NCBI RefSeq assembly: GCF_037975245.1
Contig: NC_092576.1
Location: forward strand, 4,913,501-4,977,500
Direction: 5' to 3'
DNA from: Apostichopus japonicus
Lineage: Eukaryota > Echinodermata > Holothuroidea > Aspidochirotida > Stichopodidae
Length of the DNA stretch: 64,000 nucleotides
Of this stretch, positions 1 to 11,213 are shown one piece after another. The notes under the pieces are model-generated. The model searched no databases, was not told the DNA's origin, and worked only from the letters and a program-made list of their open reading frames with translations. Made by a program: the position numbers and the translations under genes. Each line of letters opens with the position of its first letter. Within the stretch, counting starts at the first letter, position 1.

Positions 1-204
1 GCTACGCCCCTGGTTGCTACTCATCGTTCCTTGTAATTGTTATTGTTTCAATTTTTATATTTATTTCAATTGCTTAAGAATTACCTCTCGTAGTTTTCAA
101 TTATCTCTTTCATCTCTTAGAGGGTCATCTCTCTGTTTATTTATTTTTTTCATATTCTACAGTTACGCTTTCGTTTGCGCAATTCAACAGACAGACAGAG
201 AATC
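1..204. other. gene 3'-flank-like sequence
   Basis: This stretch resembles the sequence downstream of the other type A receptor genes, for example near 2155-2250, 9985-10075 and 13740-13870 (shared phrases such as gagggtcatctctctg). Here it abuts an Ig1 exon fragment directly, so a gene body appears to have been lost between the two. I see no coding potential. Confidence 0.5.
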
Positions 205-403
205 AAAAATAAATTTGTTTGCAAATATGAATCGATCATCAACTTAAATAACCATTTGTTTCCTTTCGTCGCAGATCTATATATAACATTTCAAGATCAC
301 AGAATCTCTTTCGCCCAGTCTGACTGATATTTGAGTTCTTAAATCCGCGAAAACCGGCAAAGTTGAAGAAAATCAAGAAGATTTTCAAACAATATCTCTC
401 CAT
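205..403 (-). pseudogene. psi-A0: 5' half of a type A Ig1 exon
   Basis: On the minus strand this starts with an ATG at 403 and a hydrophobic signal peptide very close to that of A1 and A3 (MER.CLKI.LIFFNFAG). It then runs into the first strand of the Ig1 domain, where frameshifts and stops interrupt it. Homology ends near 205 in an A-rich stretch, and sequence resembling the 3' flank of other copies follows. The second half of Ig1, Ig2, the transmembrane exon and the tail are absent. It reads as the last trace of a receptor copy that was deleted. The upstream DNA (404-2200) still matches the upstream DNA of A1 and A3. Confidence 0.72.
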
Positions 404-2497
404 GTTGAAACAAAAGCTGCTTGTAGTTTTACCTCTTTACTGATTGTTCCTTTTTCGCTGTTATATTCGTTTTCAACTCGACAAACTAATTAATCTGATG
501 AACATGAAACTGAAAGAACTTTCTGTTACAACCACCTTGTATTCAGATCACAGAAAAACATTTTATCATCGATAGTAAATGAAAGTAAAATATGCTCATT
601 TCTTGGCAACGATTAAACCCCCAATCGATGTACTACCCCCCCCCCCCTCACCCTCACAATATGTTTATGTACCAGAGGTTTCCCGCACCGTGGTATAATC
701 AAACTTGAAGCAGGCAGTTATGTCATATTTCCGACATCCCTCTTTTGTTTGCCATAACCATACGAATTAAAGACATTGCGTCTGGCCCAGTGTGGCAATG
801 TATCACAAATACAGAACATCAAACGGCAATAAATCATTCTCATGTATGCAGCAAGCATGTTTGAAGGTCGTCAGCTTCAAGAAAAGCTTCCAAACACTTC
901 CCCCAAGTTGATTACTTTTAACCTTTGACATGCATTTTAACCTCGTATACTTTCACATTCGGGTTATTGATTAAGATACAAATTTACACGTTATACGTTA
1001 CCTTTAAAAAAAGTGTCTTTTTCGCGAGTCACGTATGCACTCCTTCAGGAATACACATGCACGTTTGATGCCCGTTATCTTTAAGACGTAGGAGAAGTCT
1101 TGAAAAAAACGGTTCATCTATAATTATCTCGCGTTACCCCCTCACACATACACACAAAAGTACGTTTTATCCTCAACTAAAAATGTACAATCTAACCAAT
1201 GTTATTGGTTTATTACGTTTCACCGTCGATTAGTGAAGGTCATGTGTATGCAAATGTTCAATTGAGTACAATATCCATTGGTCCCAGTAAATTGACGTGT
1301 AGAGATTACACATGGTAGACGCATCCGTGAAGAAAACGCCTACGACGAGAGACTCAATCATTCCATGTTTGGAAAGTAGACTTATACTACAAAATACCAA
1401 ACTTTCTTTCACCCTGATGGCATGGAATAGGACAGCATTACAGCGTACAGCAACAACATTTTTTTTTACAAACGGTAAAGTCAATGTATGCAAGTCAACC
1501 ATTTATCTGTTAAAATCAATCTGTGTTGAATCAATCCGGACCAGGTAGGTGGTCTAATTCTTTCCTGTCTGAATGTAAGAAATACATCAACTTAACAATT
1601 TTACCATCGACTGATAAATGTTTGGGTAGTAGATATAGTTACGTCAACTGGATCATATGACTTCACTATATGGGATATCCAAAGGTGCATACTTGCAAGT
1701 GCGGTTGAAGAAAATGAAAAAAATCAATAAATGTAATATGATTCAATAATTATTCACTTACAAAAGTGTAATTATTTTACAAAACGAACCCGAAATAATA
1801 GGTGGTTTGTAATAATTGCAAATGAAAGCTAATAGCGAATCAAGTCATTTTAAGAGTCAAAGTATAGAATATACTAAGTATAGTCCAGTTTGCTTTAAAA
1901 GGAAACTAATCATGTGTTGATGCATTATAAACAGCGATGATTAAAACCTAACTGCAACTAATAACAATCAATAAAAAATAATATTAATGAATTCAGTAAG
2001 AAGAAAAGTAATATAATTTCAATCGGTAGGTAGAGTGTGCAATGTACCATGTTATGTTAATGCTTAGTTGTTATCCACTGTTTTTACTTGTATAATTATC
2101 TTCTACTCATGCCTTATTTTTGTTATAATGGTTACGTAATGTATACAGTTCGGGTTCTGTCTCTCGTAAGTTTCAATTAACTCTTCGAATGTCATCTCTA
2201 TTTTGGTGTCAATACGGTTACGTTTGCTTTTCCGCAGTTTACCAAATAGAGCTGTCAGGTACTGTAAGTAATATAACACGGTATTTGATATATAAGTCCC
2301 AAAAACTTGCTAACACCCGTAATCGCAATGCATGTTAGGAAATTGATCTTTCACATTTAACTTACTGTAAAATGTATCGTCTGAATATGGTTTCAACAAA
2401 TCGTCTATGACATGAGACATTAGAATAGTAATCTAATTACTGCAACAAAACTCCTATTCTTAACTTTACATACTGTATGTATTTCAAAATCTTTGGG
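404..2497. other. intergenic: old upstream region of psi-A0, then 3' flank of A1
   Basis: Segments here align with 7477-10080 (for example 590-900 with 7477-7800, 1017-1560 with 8625-9120, and 1790-2110 with 9440-9960). This copy lacks the TIR element and the U2-headed element present in units 1 and 2. It is therefore the empty-site reference for both insertions, near 955 and 2095. I see no convincing gene. Confidence 0.6.
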
Positions 2498-5400
2498 TTA
2501 TGATGTAATTGCTTTGTAGTACGTCAAGTTCGGATTCTCTCTGTTTATTACGATGTCGTGGTTTTCATTGGCCGGTTCAAGGTCATGATACTCATGATTG
2601 TCACTCGATACTGTGATATCTTCAGTAAAACAATCAGCTGTAACAATTTGAGCTGATGGACCCGGTGGATGTATTTCATTGTTGATCGTGGAAACATCTG
2701 TGCAAGAACATCGTGACTTTATCCTGCCAATTAAAAATAATAGAATCAGTCATTTCACCTCTGAAATGGCTAGATAACGTAAAGTCGTAGGTAACTATGT
2801 AAAGGCGCAACGCCGTTTCTTCTTTTCTGTGTAACTATGAGAGCAATTTCATATATCAGAAAATCAAAGTCTATATCCGATTTTTTTAAAATTATGACTT
2901 GACATCTAAACTTCCCGTTTAGTAACACAATTATAACCACTAATTGCTGGAGCAGAGAGAATTGGAAACCCACACAATGACATACGGACTCACACACGCA
3001 CGCAGACACACAAGACACGTTTTGACCCTCAATCAGTCATGGACTTCCAGCCACCCTGGCACACCCGCCATTGGTTACACCCCTCCCTGAATGTAGCTAT
3101 ACACAGGAAAATTAACCATGTCACTGTTGCAATGGCAACTGAAATATCTCCATATGTTCCAACTGGCAAAGGAACTACAATATCTCATCATCTCTATGGG
3201 AGCGATGAGATAACAAGTATAATTAAGTATAATTACAATACCCATTATATACACTAGGTGGTTAATTAGTTATAACTTTAACATTCATCAGATACACTTG
3301 ATGGTTAGTTTAATAGTTAGTTATAACTGGAATGCACCGTAACACACGTCATGCACACTAGGTGGTTATACTTAGTTATAACTGTCAATACACTATAACA
3401 CACATCATATGCACTGCATGATTAATTAGTTATAACTTCAATACACCGTAACACACGTCATGTACACTAGGTGGTTACTTAGTTATAACTGTCAATACAC
3501 TATAAAACACATCATGTGCACTGCATGATTAATTAGTTATAACTTCAATACACCATAACACACATCATGTACACTTGGTGGTTAATTTGGTATTACTACC
3601 AACACACTGTAAGGAATGTCACAAACATACAAGATATAATGTAATTATGATAACTTCTTTATTTATAAGATCAAATACTACCTGCTGATAAAAAACCCAC
3701 ATGTAAACGCTAGCAGTATTAAGAGGAAGCAAATGACGGCAACCATGAATGACCAAACCAAATCCTTCTTCTCGGCATCATCTAGCAACAGATCGTAATA
3801 TGAAAAATGGAGAGATATTTATATCAAATTATCTCATAAATAAAGTTAACTTTAGTTCATTAGATATGTGGTTTCATATGGTATGTTCTTCTTCATACCT
3901 GTATTTAACAAAACTTATGCAGTAACTAATGTTAAGAATGTATTTGGAAATGATACATTCATCTTTAATTTTCTGTCTAAAAGAACTTGGGCATGACTCA
4001 ATGTGAAGCTCACCACTTAAACTGACCTATTTTATCATTGACAAAATTAAAGAGTTCTTCAAGGCATGCACTTACGGGTGGTATTAATTTACAGGTGTTT
4101 TACACCCAAAGACTTAACATTACTTACTTTATGTTTTATTAAAGAGTCTTCATATAGTAACGATGAAATACACAATTATGATACAACAAACTATATTTAC
4201 TACTATATTGCTATCCTAGTCATTTAAACATTTCGGTGTCTTAGCCTTGTATGAAAATCCCATCCCGGCGATCGCCATTGTCTACCGTCTACCTCTCATC
4301 GTAGGGAAATGTTCATTAAGCACTTTCAACACCATATATATTGGTTACTGATTGATTGATTTGCAATTTTTATCGAACAGTTTATTATTTATTATTTTAT
4401 CCCGATTAGCTTTAGAAGTGATTTATTCAGACCGTATTAATTATCTTCACTTCCACAACATTTGTTTTTAGTTTTGCAAAAGGTAGGCGTAATGAGAACT
4501 TATGAAAGCTTCAATGCAGTTGAAAGAGTATAATTTTAAAAGCGAGGCTACTTCATTAAGTAATTCTTGATTTGTTTTTCGTAAAGCCCAATATCCATTA
4601 CATATTCACCTGAGCTCTCAAAGATGATAAAGTTGATAGTCAGGTTCTGACTGACATATGCTATCCCTCTAAACTGACATGAAATATTGACGTGAGTTCC
4701 AGCTGGTAGTAGATGTAATGTAGATTCTGAGTCTGTGGTGTTTAGCTTCTCCTTGTTTGGTTTGTATAGTACAGTGTGTACATTGGATGGGTCTACATCT
4801 TCACCATTCACAACCCACGTTAGGCTAGCAGGTGGTCTTGATCCAACCGCCAAACATGTTATCTCCAGAGGCTCGCCCGCTTTTACCACGTGATTATATG
4901 TACTTCGCGGATCACTAAATGTTTGCTCGTCAAATGACAACAAAAGCTCTGGGATCACTGAAAAAGGAAATAATCTAAGATATTTTTAAGTTGTCATTAA
5001 CACTTTGTTTTAATATTTTATTAATGATAGCTTATATATGTCGAGAAAGACGCTGATAAAGTAATTTTACCGCTCATGCTATATGCTAGTCCTATATGGT
5101 ATCATTTTTTAAATATTAAAGAAACCACAGAGGATGAAGTTCTCTCAAAATATGTTGCTAAAAACTTGACAACCACTGCCGTTACATGAAGTAATTAAAA
5201 CTGGAAGATATCATTTAATAAGAGTTGCAAGAATCTGTATTCTAGACGTCATCTATATCTTCCTAAGCTAACTGTTCGGTGCAATAAACACAGTGTAACC
5301 CAAAGTATCCTTCAATATAACATAGTTTATGAAAACCCTTTACAAAAAACACATTCATATACAGAGCTGCTCTTTTTATCCATGTTGGACTATTAAAGCC

Positions 5401-7301
5401 ATTGTTATAATATGTCTACTCTTTCATCTTTTGTTTATTTGATTTTGTGTTCAATGTTTCGTTTACGAAACATGACCTCACTTTCTTTTCTTTTTTTATT
5501 GTCGCTATTCCTTTTTCTGAATGTTAACTTCGAACGATTACTATTTTTTATAATTTGCGTAAAATATCACCTGCAAACACAAGTGACCTAAAGTAAGAAG
5601 TTCTCATCGATCGAGATACACACACATGACAATGTCGCTAAATATATACACAATAAGTACTATACTAACATCGTCTATTATTGCACCCGTTGGGGTGACA
5701 AGTATTGCAAGAGCAAGGTCCAAACAACTTTCTGGGTGAGAGAAACAGCAGTGTTGTAATACTTCTAACGCTTGTGTTTGAGAAACTTAAAATCTATGAG
5801 GGTAGCGCATTTGATCCCAAGGGTATGTCCTTCTACTCAGATAAAACGGTACATGTTTCAGTTTAAGTTTGACTTTAATAATGAAAATAATTTGGAATTA
5901 TTACAACAAAAATTACATAATACTAAACACAGGATTATTCCTAAGTTTTATGTCCTTGGTATTAACTAATAAGTAACAAATATTGTAGGAGCAGGACTCT
6001 AACAACTCCCTGGTAAGATAAACAATAGCATTGTAATACTGACTTTATAAACAAAAATAATATGGAATTATTACAACAAAAATTACTTAATACTAAACAC
6101 AGGATTATTGCTAAGTTTAAAGTCCTTTGTATTAACTAGTAAGCAACTTATAAGTTACAAATATTGTAAGAGCAGGACCCTTACAACTCGATCCCTGGTA
6201 AGATAAACAATGCCTGGTAATACTGACTTTATAAACAAAAATAATTTGGAATTATTACAACAAAAATTACTTAATACGAAACACAGGATTATTGCTAAGT
6301 TTTAAGTCCTTGGTGTTAACAAGTAAGTCACTAATAAGTAACAAATATTGTAAGAGCAGGACCCGAACAACGCCTCTTAAGATAGAAAATAGCATTGTAA
6401 TATTGTCTTTATAAAAAAAGGAATTATTACAACAAAAATTACTCAATACGAAACACAGGATTATTGATAAGTTTTAAGTCCTTGGTATTAACTAGTAAGT
6501 AACTAATAGGTAACAAATAGTGTAAGAGCAGGACCCGAACAACTTCCTGGTAAGATAGAAAATAGCATTGTAATGCTGACTTTATAAAAAAATGGAATTA
6601 TTACAACAAAACTTACTTAATACGAAACCCAGGATTATTGCTCAGTTTTAAGTCCTTGGTATTAACTAGAAAGTTACTAATAAGTAACAAATAGTGAAAG
6701 AGCAAGACCCATACAACTCCCTGGTAAGAAAGACAGAAGTATTGTAATACTACTTAATATTGAGAAACTTACAATCTATAAAAGTAGAGCATTTGATCCC
6801 AGAAATATCCTCCTTTTACTGAGATGCAACTGTACATGTTTCAATACAAGCCTAACGTCATGGATGAAAATATTAAGAAAATATTTAATACAGGATTATT
6901 TTTAATATTTAGGTCCTTGCCATTAACTAGGACTGTCAATTCCTAACACGACAGGGAGTTTTAATGTTTATTTACTTACCTTCTATTGTCACGTTATAGC
7001 GCACAACATGGGTATAATTACGGGTACATCTATACAATCCTTGATGATTGAATGTAACATCCAAGATTGATAATGAGTAGTTATTTGATAAATGGACACC
7101 CGACAAAAAATAAACCAGAAATTCATTTGCAAATATGACTCGATCGTTAAGAAACCATTTGTTTCCTTTTGTCGCAAAACCATTACATTCCAAGATTACA
7201 GAATCTCTTTCGACCACTCTGACTGATATTGGGTTTTTAAATCCATTAACACCGGCAAAGTTGAAAAAAATCAAGATGATTTTCAAACAATGTCTCTCCA
7301 T
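2498..7301 (-). CDS. A1: two-Ig transmembrane receptor with tyrosine tail
   Basis: Exons on the minus strand are 7301-6980, 4957-4610, 3781-3682 and 2723-2498, giving 331 aa; all junctions are GT-AG with phases 1, 1, 2. The start ATG at 7301 is the first in frame and has A at -3 and G at +4. Residues 1-20 are a signal peptide. Ig1 has C39, W49 and the GLYRC motif (C92). Ig2 spans residues 108-223 and carries GSRPPASLTWVVN and an NISC second cysteine. The helix is about 232-255. The tail (258-331) holds YHDL and ends with NPNLTYYKAITS. Several N-glycosylation sequons occur in both Ig domains. The architecture is that of a cell-surface adhesion or immune-type receptor; ligand and signalling are unknown. 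The nearest relative is A3, whose Ig1 protein is identical. The TM exon uses the acceptor gttgctag, downstream of the site used by A2 and A4. Confidence 0.8.
3235..3640. repeat. intron 3 mini-satellite of A1 (units of about 55-65 bp)
   Basis: Tandem degenerate units contain ggtggttaatt/acttagttataact followed by caatacac.ataacacac.tcat. The near-palindrome TTAACTAGTTA is the core of the related arrays in other copies. The array sits in the intron between the transmembrane exon and the tail exon, at the same place in A1, A2, A3, A4 and psi-A5. Confidence 0.8.
5690..6760. repeat. intron 1 tandem repeat of A1 (about 175 bp units)
   Basis: About six imperfect units each contain ggaattattacaacaaaaat, then cacaggattattgctaag, then gtccttggtattaac and agagcaggaccc. 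The unit is repeated head to tail between the Ig1 and Ig2 exons. A3 has the same array (33255-34330). A2 and A4 carry only one to three units. Confidence 0.8.
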
Positions 7302-7840
7302 GTTGAAACACAAGCCGCTTTTAATTTTGCCCCTTGACTTATTGATCGTTCTGTCTGTTGTATTCCTTACAAATTATTACGAAACTGAGAGAACATTAGT
7401 AACTTCCTCTTACGACCACCTTTTATTCAGATCATAGAAAAAACATTTCGTAATCGAAAGTAAATGAAATTAAAATATGCTCATTTCCTGGCAACGATTA
7501 AACCCCCAATCGATGTCCTTCCCCTCCCCTTCCCCCTCATATTATGTGTATGTATCAGAAATGTCTCGCACCATGGTATCTTCATACTTGAAGCAGGCAG
7601 TTATGTCATATTTACGATATCCCTCTGATATTTGCCATAGCCAAAAGGAGTTATTGTCATTGACATCTGACCCAGAGTGGCAATGTATCACAAGTACAGA
7701 ACATCAGACGGTAATATTCCATTCTCGACTCATGTATACGCCACGATGTTTGAAGGCCGTCAGCTTTAAGAGAAGCTGCCAAAACACGTTTTGTGCTCCC
7801 CTGCCCCCCCCCCCTTCATTAATTGACCTCGTGTACTTTT
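7302..7840. other. 5' flank of A1, conserved between copies
   Basis: This is the region upstream of the A1 start codon on the minus strand. It matches 404-900 and 34873-35410 closely, including a C-rich tract near 7500-7535. Promoter elements are presumably here, but I cannot point to a convincing TATA box or transcription start. Open frames on the plus strand here are shadows and are not supported by any family. Confidence 0.5.
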
Positions 7841-7845
7841 GATTT

Positions 7846-8549
7846 CAGGGGCGGATGCAGGATTTGTGACAGGGGGAGGCCAGCCGCGACTGAACGTAAG
7901 ACTATCTAAGCGGAGCGCCACCATCGGTTGGCACGGAGCGTACCATAACATTTTTGGCTTTACAAACCCCCCAGATGGCCGGAAACGGCACTTCCCGAGT
8001 ATTCTAAGCTGCTTGTACCTAGCCTGAAAATATGGATCTCATGTCTGCAATTTCTCAATTGATGAGAAAAAAACAATCTATGAAATATGGTAATACATAT
8101 CAGATGAGTTGAGATGATACAAAAATCATAATGCCTTTAGCCCCCAATTCCCCTCCCGTTCCGTCACCACTGTTTGATGCAGGGCCGGATCCAGGATTCT
8201 GGAAGGGTGAGGGGTTTGGCCTCTAGTGATCCTAGGGTCTAAAGAGAGTGGATGCCCTCTATCCATTGTGAAATTCTCGAACACCACCTCAATTTTGAAA
8301 CTTTTCGGTCTGAAAATTTAGATTTTTAGGCATTTTTGGCAAGTGTAGGACGCGTGCACACTATAGTTCATTTGACGGAAAAGACGCACCTGGCTGACTT
8401 GTAAGGATAACAGCCCTTCTGACGTCCCTAAATGTTTAAAATTGGCGTTTAATTTAATTATTTTTTTTCTCTCTTTTTTTCTCTCTTTTTTTTGGGCCAA
8501 GAGCAGGGGGGTCCGGACCCCCTGGACCCCCCCTATGGATCCGCGCCTG
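7846..8549. mobile_element. TIR DNA transposon remnant, 704 bp, unit 1 copy
   Basis: The left end reads CAGGGGCGGATGCAGG and the right end reads GGATCCGCGCCTG, which are imperfect inverted repeats. The flanks carry a 5-bp direct repeat, gattt (7841-7845 and 8550-8554). The corresponding site near 955 in the older unit is empty. A second end-like sequence (cagggccggatccagg, near 8181) lies inside, so the insert may be composite or nested. No transposase remains. The CAGGGGCGGAT ends resemble those of hAT-like non-autonomous elements, but a 5-bp duplication is short for hAT. Confidence 0.7.
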
Positions 8550-8554
8550 GATTT

Positions 8555-9741
8555 GGGTTACAGATTAAGATACAAAATGACATGATAGATGGTTTCGGTC
8601 ATTTGGCGTTTGCGCTCGCAATTCTGTCCATTAGTCACAGATGCACTCTGTCAGGCATACACACACACACGTACGAGGAGTCTTGCAGCACGTTTTCTTA
8701 AGACTCTCTCGCATATAACCTCACAAGTACACACAAAAGTACGTTTTAACCTCAACTAAAAACGTACCATCGATCTGATGTGTATTGGTTTCCATATTTC
8801 ACCGGCGACTAACGAAGGTCATGTTTATGCAAACGTTTAATGGAGTACAATATCTGTTGCCACAATACATTATATGTAAAGATTTCACATGGTAGACGCA
8901 TCCGTGGAGAATACCCCTACGATGAGAGACTCAATCACCCATGTTAGGAAAGTAGACTATTGTAACAATATACCAAACTGTCTTTCACTCTGATGGCATG
9001 GAATAGGACAGCATTACAGAGTACAGTAACAGCATTCTTACGACGGGAACGTCAATGTATGCAATGCAACATTTTATCAGTGTTGAACCAATCTTGACGA
9101 TAATCTATAACTACATCCGGGAAGGTGAGACCCAGCGAGGGAATGGTGAGAGGGAATATTGTACAGGCCAGTGGCACGCGCAAAGAGGTGGGTGTCAGAT
9201 CCAAACACTTCCCCCACCCCCATCGTCAGTCAGGAATGATTCAGTCCCGTAATCTTTTACATTCAGTTGGGAACGAATTAGACCAAGCTGAGCGGAACTC
9301 CGTTTTCAACTTCACATGATTTCAATTGTGGTGGGCTGATCTAGGCAAGGGGGCACGAACCTTTATGGAAGGGTTTCCTGGATCAGGTATACGCCTACGA
9401 TGAGAGACTTAATCATTGAATGCTTAGAAGGTACAGAATATAGGTGGTTTGTAATAATTTCAAATGAAAGCTAATAGCAAATCAAGTCATTTTAAGAGTC
9501 AAAGTATAGAATTTATTAAGTATAGTCTAGTCCAGTTTGTTCTAAATGGAAATGTATAACGTGGTGACATCATAAACAACGACGATTAAATCCTAACTGC
9601 AACTAATAACAATCAAAAACTTATTGAATTACTGAAGTCAGGACGAAGAAAAGTAATATAATTTCAATTGGTAAGTAAAGTGTGCAATGTACCATGATGT
9701 TATGTTCATGTTTAGTAGTTATCCACTATAACACTTGTTTA
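8555..9741. other. intergenic, copy of 960-2090 plus extra material
   Basis: Most of this aligns with the older unit (for example 8890-9080 with 1311-1500). Roughly 9110-9390 has no counterpart there and may be a transposon fragment that I cannot assign. Part of the sequence (acgcctacgatgagagact) appears twice, near 8920 and 9391. I see no gene. Confidence 0.4.
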
Positions 9742-9933
9742 ATCGCTTCTCGACCTTTTGGCTAAGAACATGTGCAGTATGTGTTCTTTTCGAGGGGAAT
9801 ATTGATGCACACCCAACGATGATCACACAGTCACAGTCCCGATGCAAGGGGACTGGGGTTGAGAGCGGATCAGTCGGTCGGTAGTTTGGTTTTCGTGCCC
9901 AGGTTATTTCCTGGGCGACTTTTTCTTAAAAAG
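9742..9933 (+). mobile_element. U2 snRNA-headed SINE-like insertion, copy 1
   Basis: The first 47 bases closely match the 5' end of U2 snRNA (ATCGCTTCTCGaCCTTTTGG onward), with only a few substitutions. One substitution falls in the branchpoint-recognition GTAGTA (here GCAGTA). After about base 47 the U2 match stops, and there is no U2 Sm site. The rest has its own hairpins, AGTCCC/GGGACT and a terminal GCCCAGG/CCTGGGC, then a T-rich run and a short A-rich end. The site is empty in the older unit near 2095. This fits a retroposed U2 chimera or a SINE with an snRNA-derived head, as known for the SINEU class. The origin of its body is unknown. Confidence 0.75.
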
Positions 9934-10100
9934 TAATTATCTTCTACTCATGGCTTAAAAGTTTTGTTATGGGTTTGCAGGTCGGTTTCTGTCACTCGTA
10001 GTTTTCCTTTACCTCTTCGATGGTTATCTCTCTACTTTCGTTTTAATACGGTCACGCTTTCTTTTCCGCAGTTTCTATCGTTGTCAGCTGTTCATTTTCC

Positions 10101-10102
<2 letters not shown>

Positions 10103-10183
<81 letters not shown>
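10103..10183. repeat. (AT)n microsatellite
   Basis: About 80 bp of pure AT dinucleotides on one side of the Penelope-like fragment. The YIYIYI frames across it are not genes. Confidence 0.95.
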
Positions 10184-10185
<2 letters not shown>

Positions 10186-10199
10186 CAATGTTCTGCGTA

Positions 10200-11140
10200 G
10201 CACTGAGAATTCTAGTAGAAAAATAGTAAAGTTTGCTAGTGCTAATGATAAAGAAAACTAACACGACGTTTCGGGTATAAACCCTTTAACAAAGTGAGCA
10301 AAAAGACTACTAAAACTGTAAACAGCGAACGAAGAAAGATAAAATGGTCCAATGCACACACATGAAAGAAGCGAAAAGTAGCAGGGTAAAAGGACTTACA
10401 ACAAATCGAATTTAGAGTTTAAACCATAAGGGGATAAGGTGCCAAGTCGGAAAATTAGTCTATTTTCGGATTTAAGACGATCGATATCAGTGCCTCTGGA
10501 AGACAGAGCACACGTAACTGAAAAGTCAGTGATCTTACAGGGGGAGGGGGAATTGAAGTGAGAGGCGACAGGGTAACCAGGAAACTTGGATTTGATGGAG
10601 CGTAAGTGTTCGGTAATACGATCTGCCAGTCTACGCTTGGTTTCACCTATGTAAAGTAAATTACAACGTTTACATATGATAACATAAATTACATTAGTGG
10701 AGATACAAGAAAAGTGATGTTTAATTATAAAAGAGTTTTTAGGGCCAGTGATACGAAGCATAGTGTTTGAGGTGACATATCTGCAGGTATTACATCTACT
10801 ACGGTTACAAGGGTAGGTGCCAGGAGTGTCGACAGGGATGGGCTGAGGATGCGATGCCCTCACCAAATGATCCGCCAGGTTGTTCAGTCGCTTGTAAGCT
10901 GTAATAGGCATCTCCGTGAAAACTTCCTTGGTGGTGGGGTCACGTGTGAGAGTTTTGAAGTTCCTGTATACGGTGTGGCGAATGTGTTGAGATAAGGGAT
11001 GGAAAGGAAGTGTGAGGGGAATGCGGTCGGTGTTAGTGACGTCGTTGGTGGGTTCCAGAGTCGACTCTCGGCTGACGAGGTTAATGCGTTGATTGGCGGT
11101 GGTTATAACTGAGGGAGGGTATCCCCGAGATCGGAAGAAA

Positions 11141-11141
<1 letters not shown>
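10200..11141 (-). mobile_element. Penelope-like retroelement 3' fragment with GIY-YIG domain
   Basis: The minus strand is open from 11141 to 10396 with no stop, about 248 codons. The product has a cysteine cluster (CNRSRCNTCRY), then VIYVIICKRCNLLYIGETKRR, the GIY-YIG endonuclease core with its conserved arginine, and EH further on. This is the C-terminal domain of PLE proteins, which cuts target DNA for reverse transcription. The reverse transcriptase part is missing because the frame runs into an (AT)n array at 11142. Downstream, cgacgtttcgggtataaaccc is typical of PLE tails. The fragment sits between two (AT)n arrays and is absent from unit 2, so it is a recent unit 1-specific insertion. 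Confidence 0.85.

Positions 11142-11211
<70 letters not shown>
11142..11211. repeat. (AT)n microsatellite
   Basis: About 70 bp of AT dinucleotides at the upstream edge of the PLE fragment. Confidence 0.95.

Positions 11212-11213
<2 letters not shown>

Noticed and set aside
3039-3257. Plus-strand 72-codon frame, repeated at 30588
   Set aside because: It lies in intron 3 of A1 and A3, is disrupted in the unit 3 copy, and ends in mini-satellite.
9742-9933. Functional U2 snRNA gene
   Set aside because: Only the first 47 bases match. The branchpoint-recognition bases are changed, the Sm site and 3' stem-loops are missing, and an empty site shows that it was inserted.
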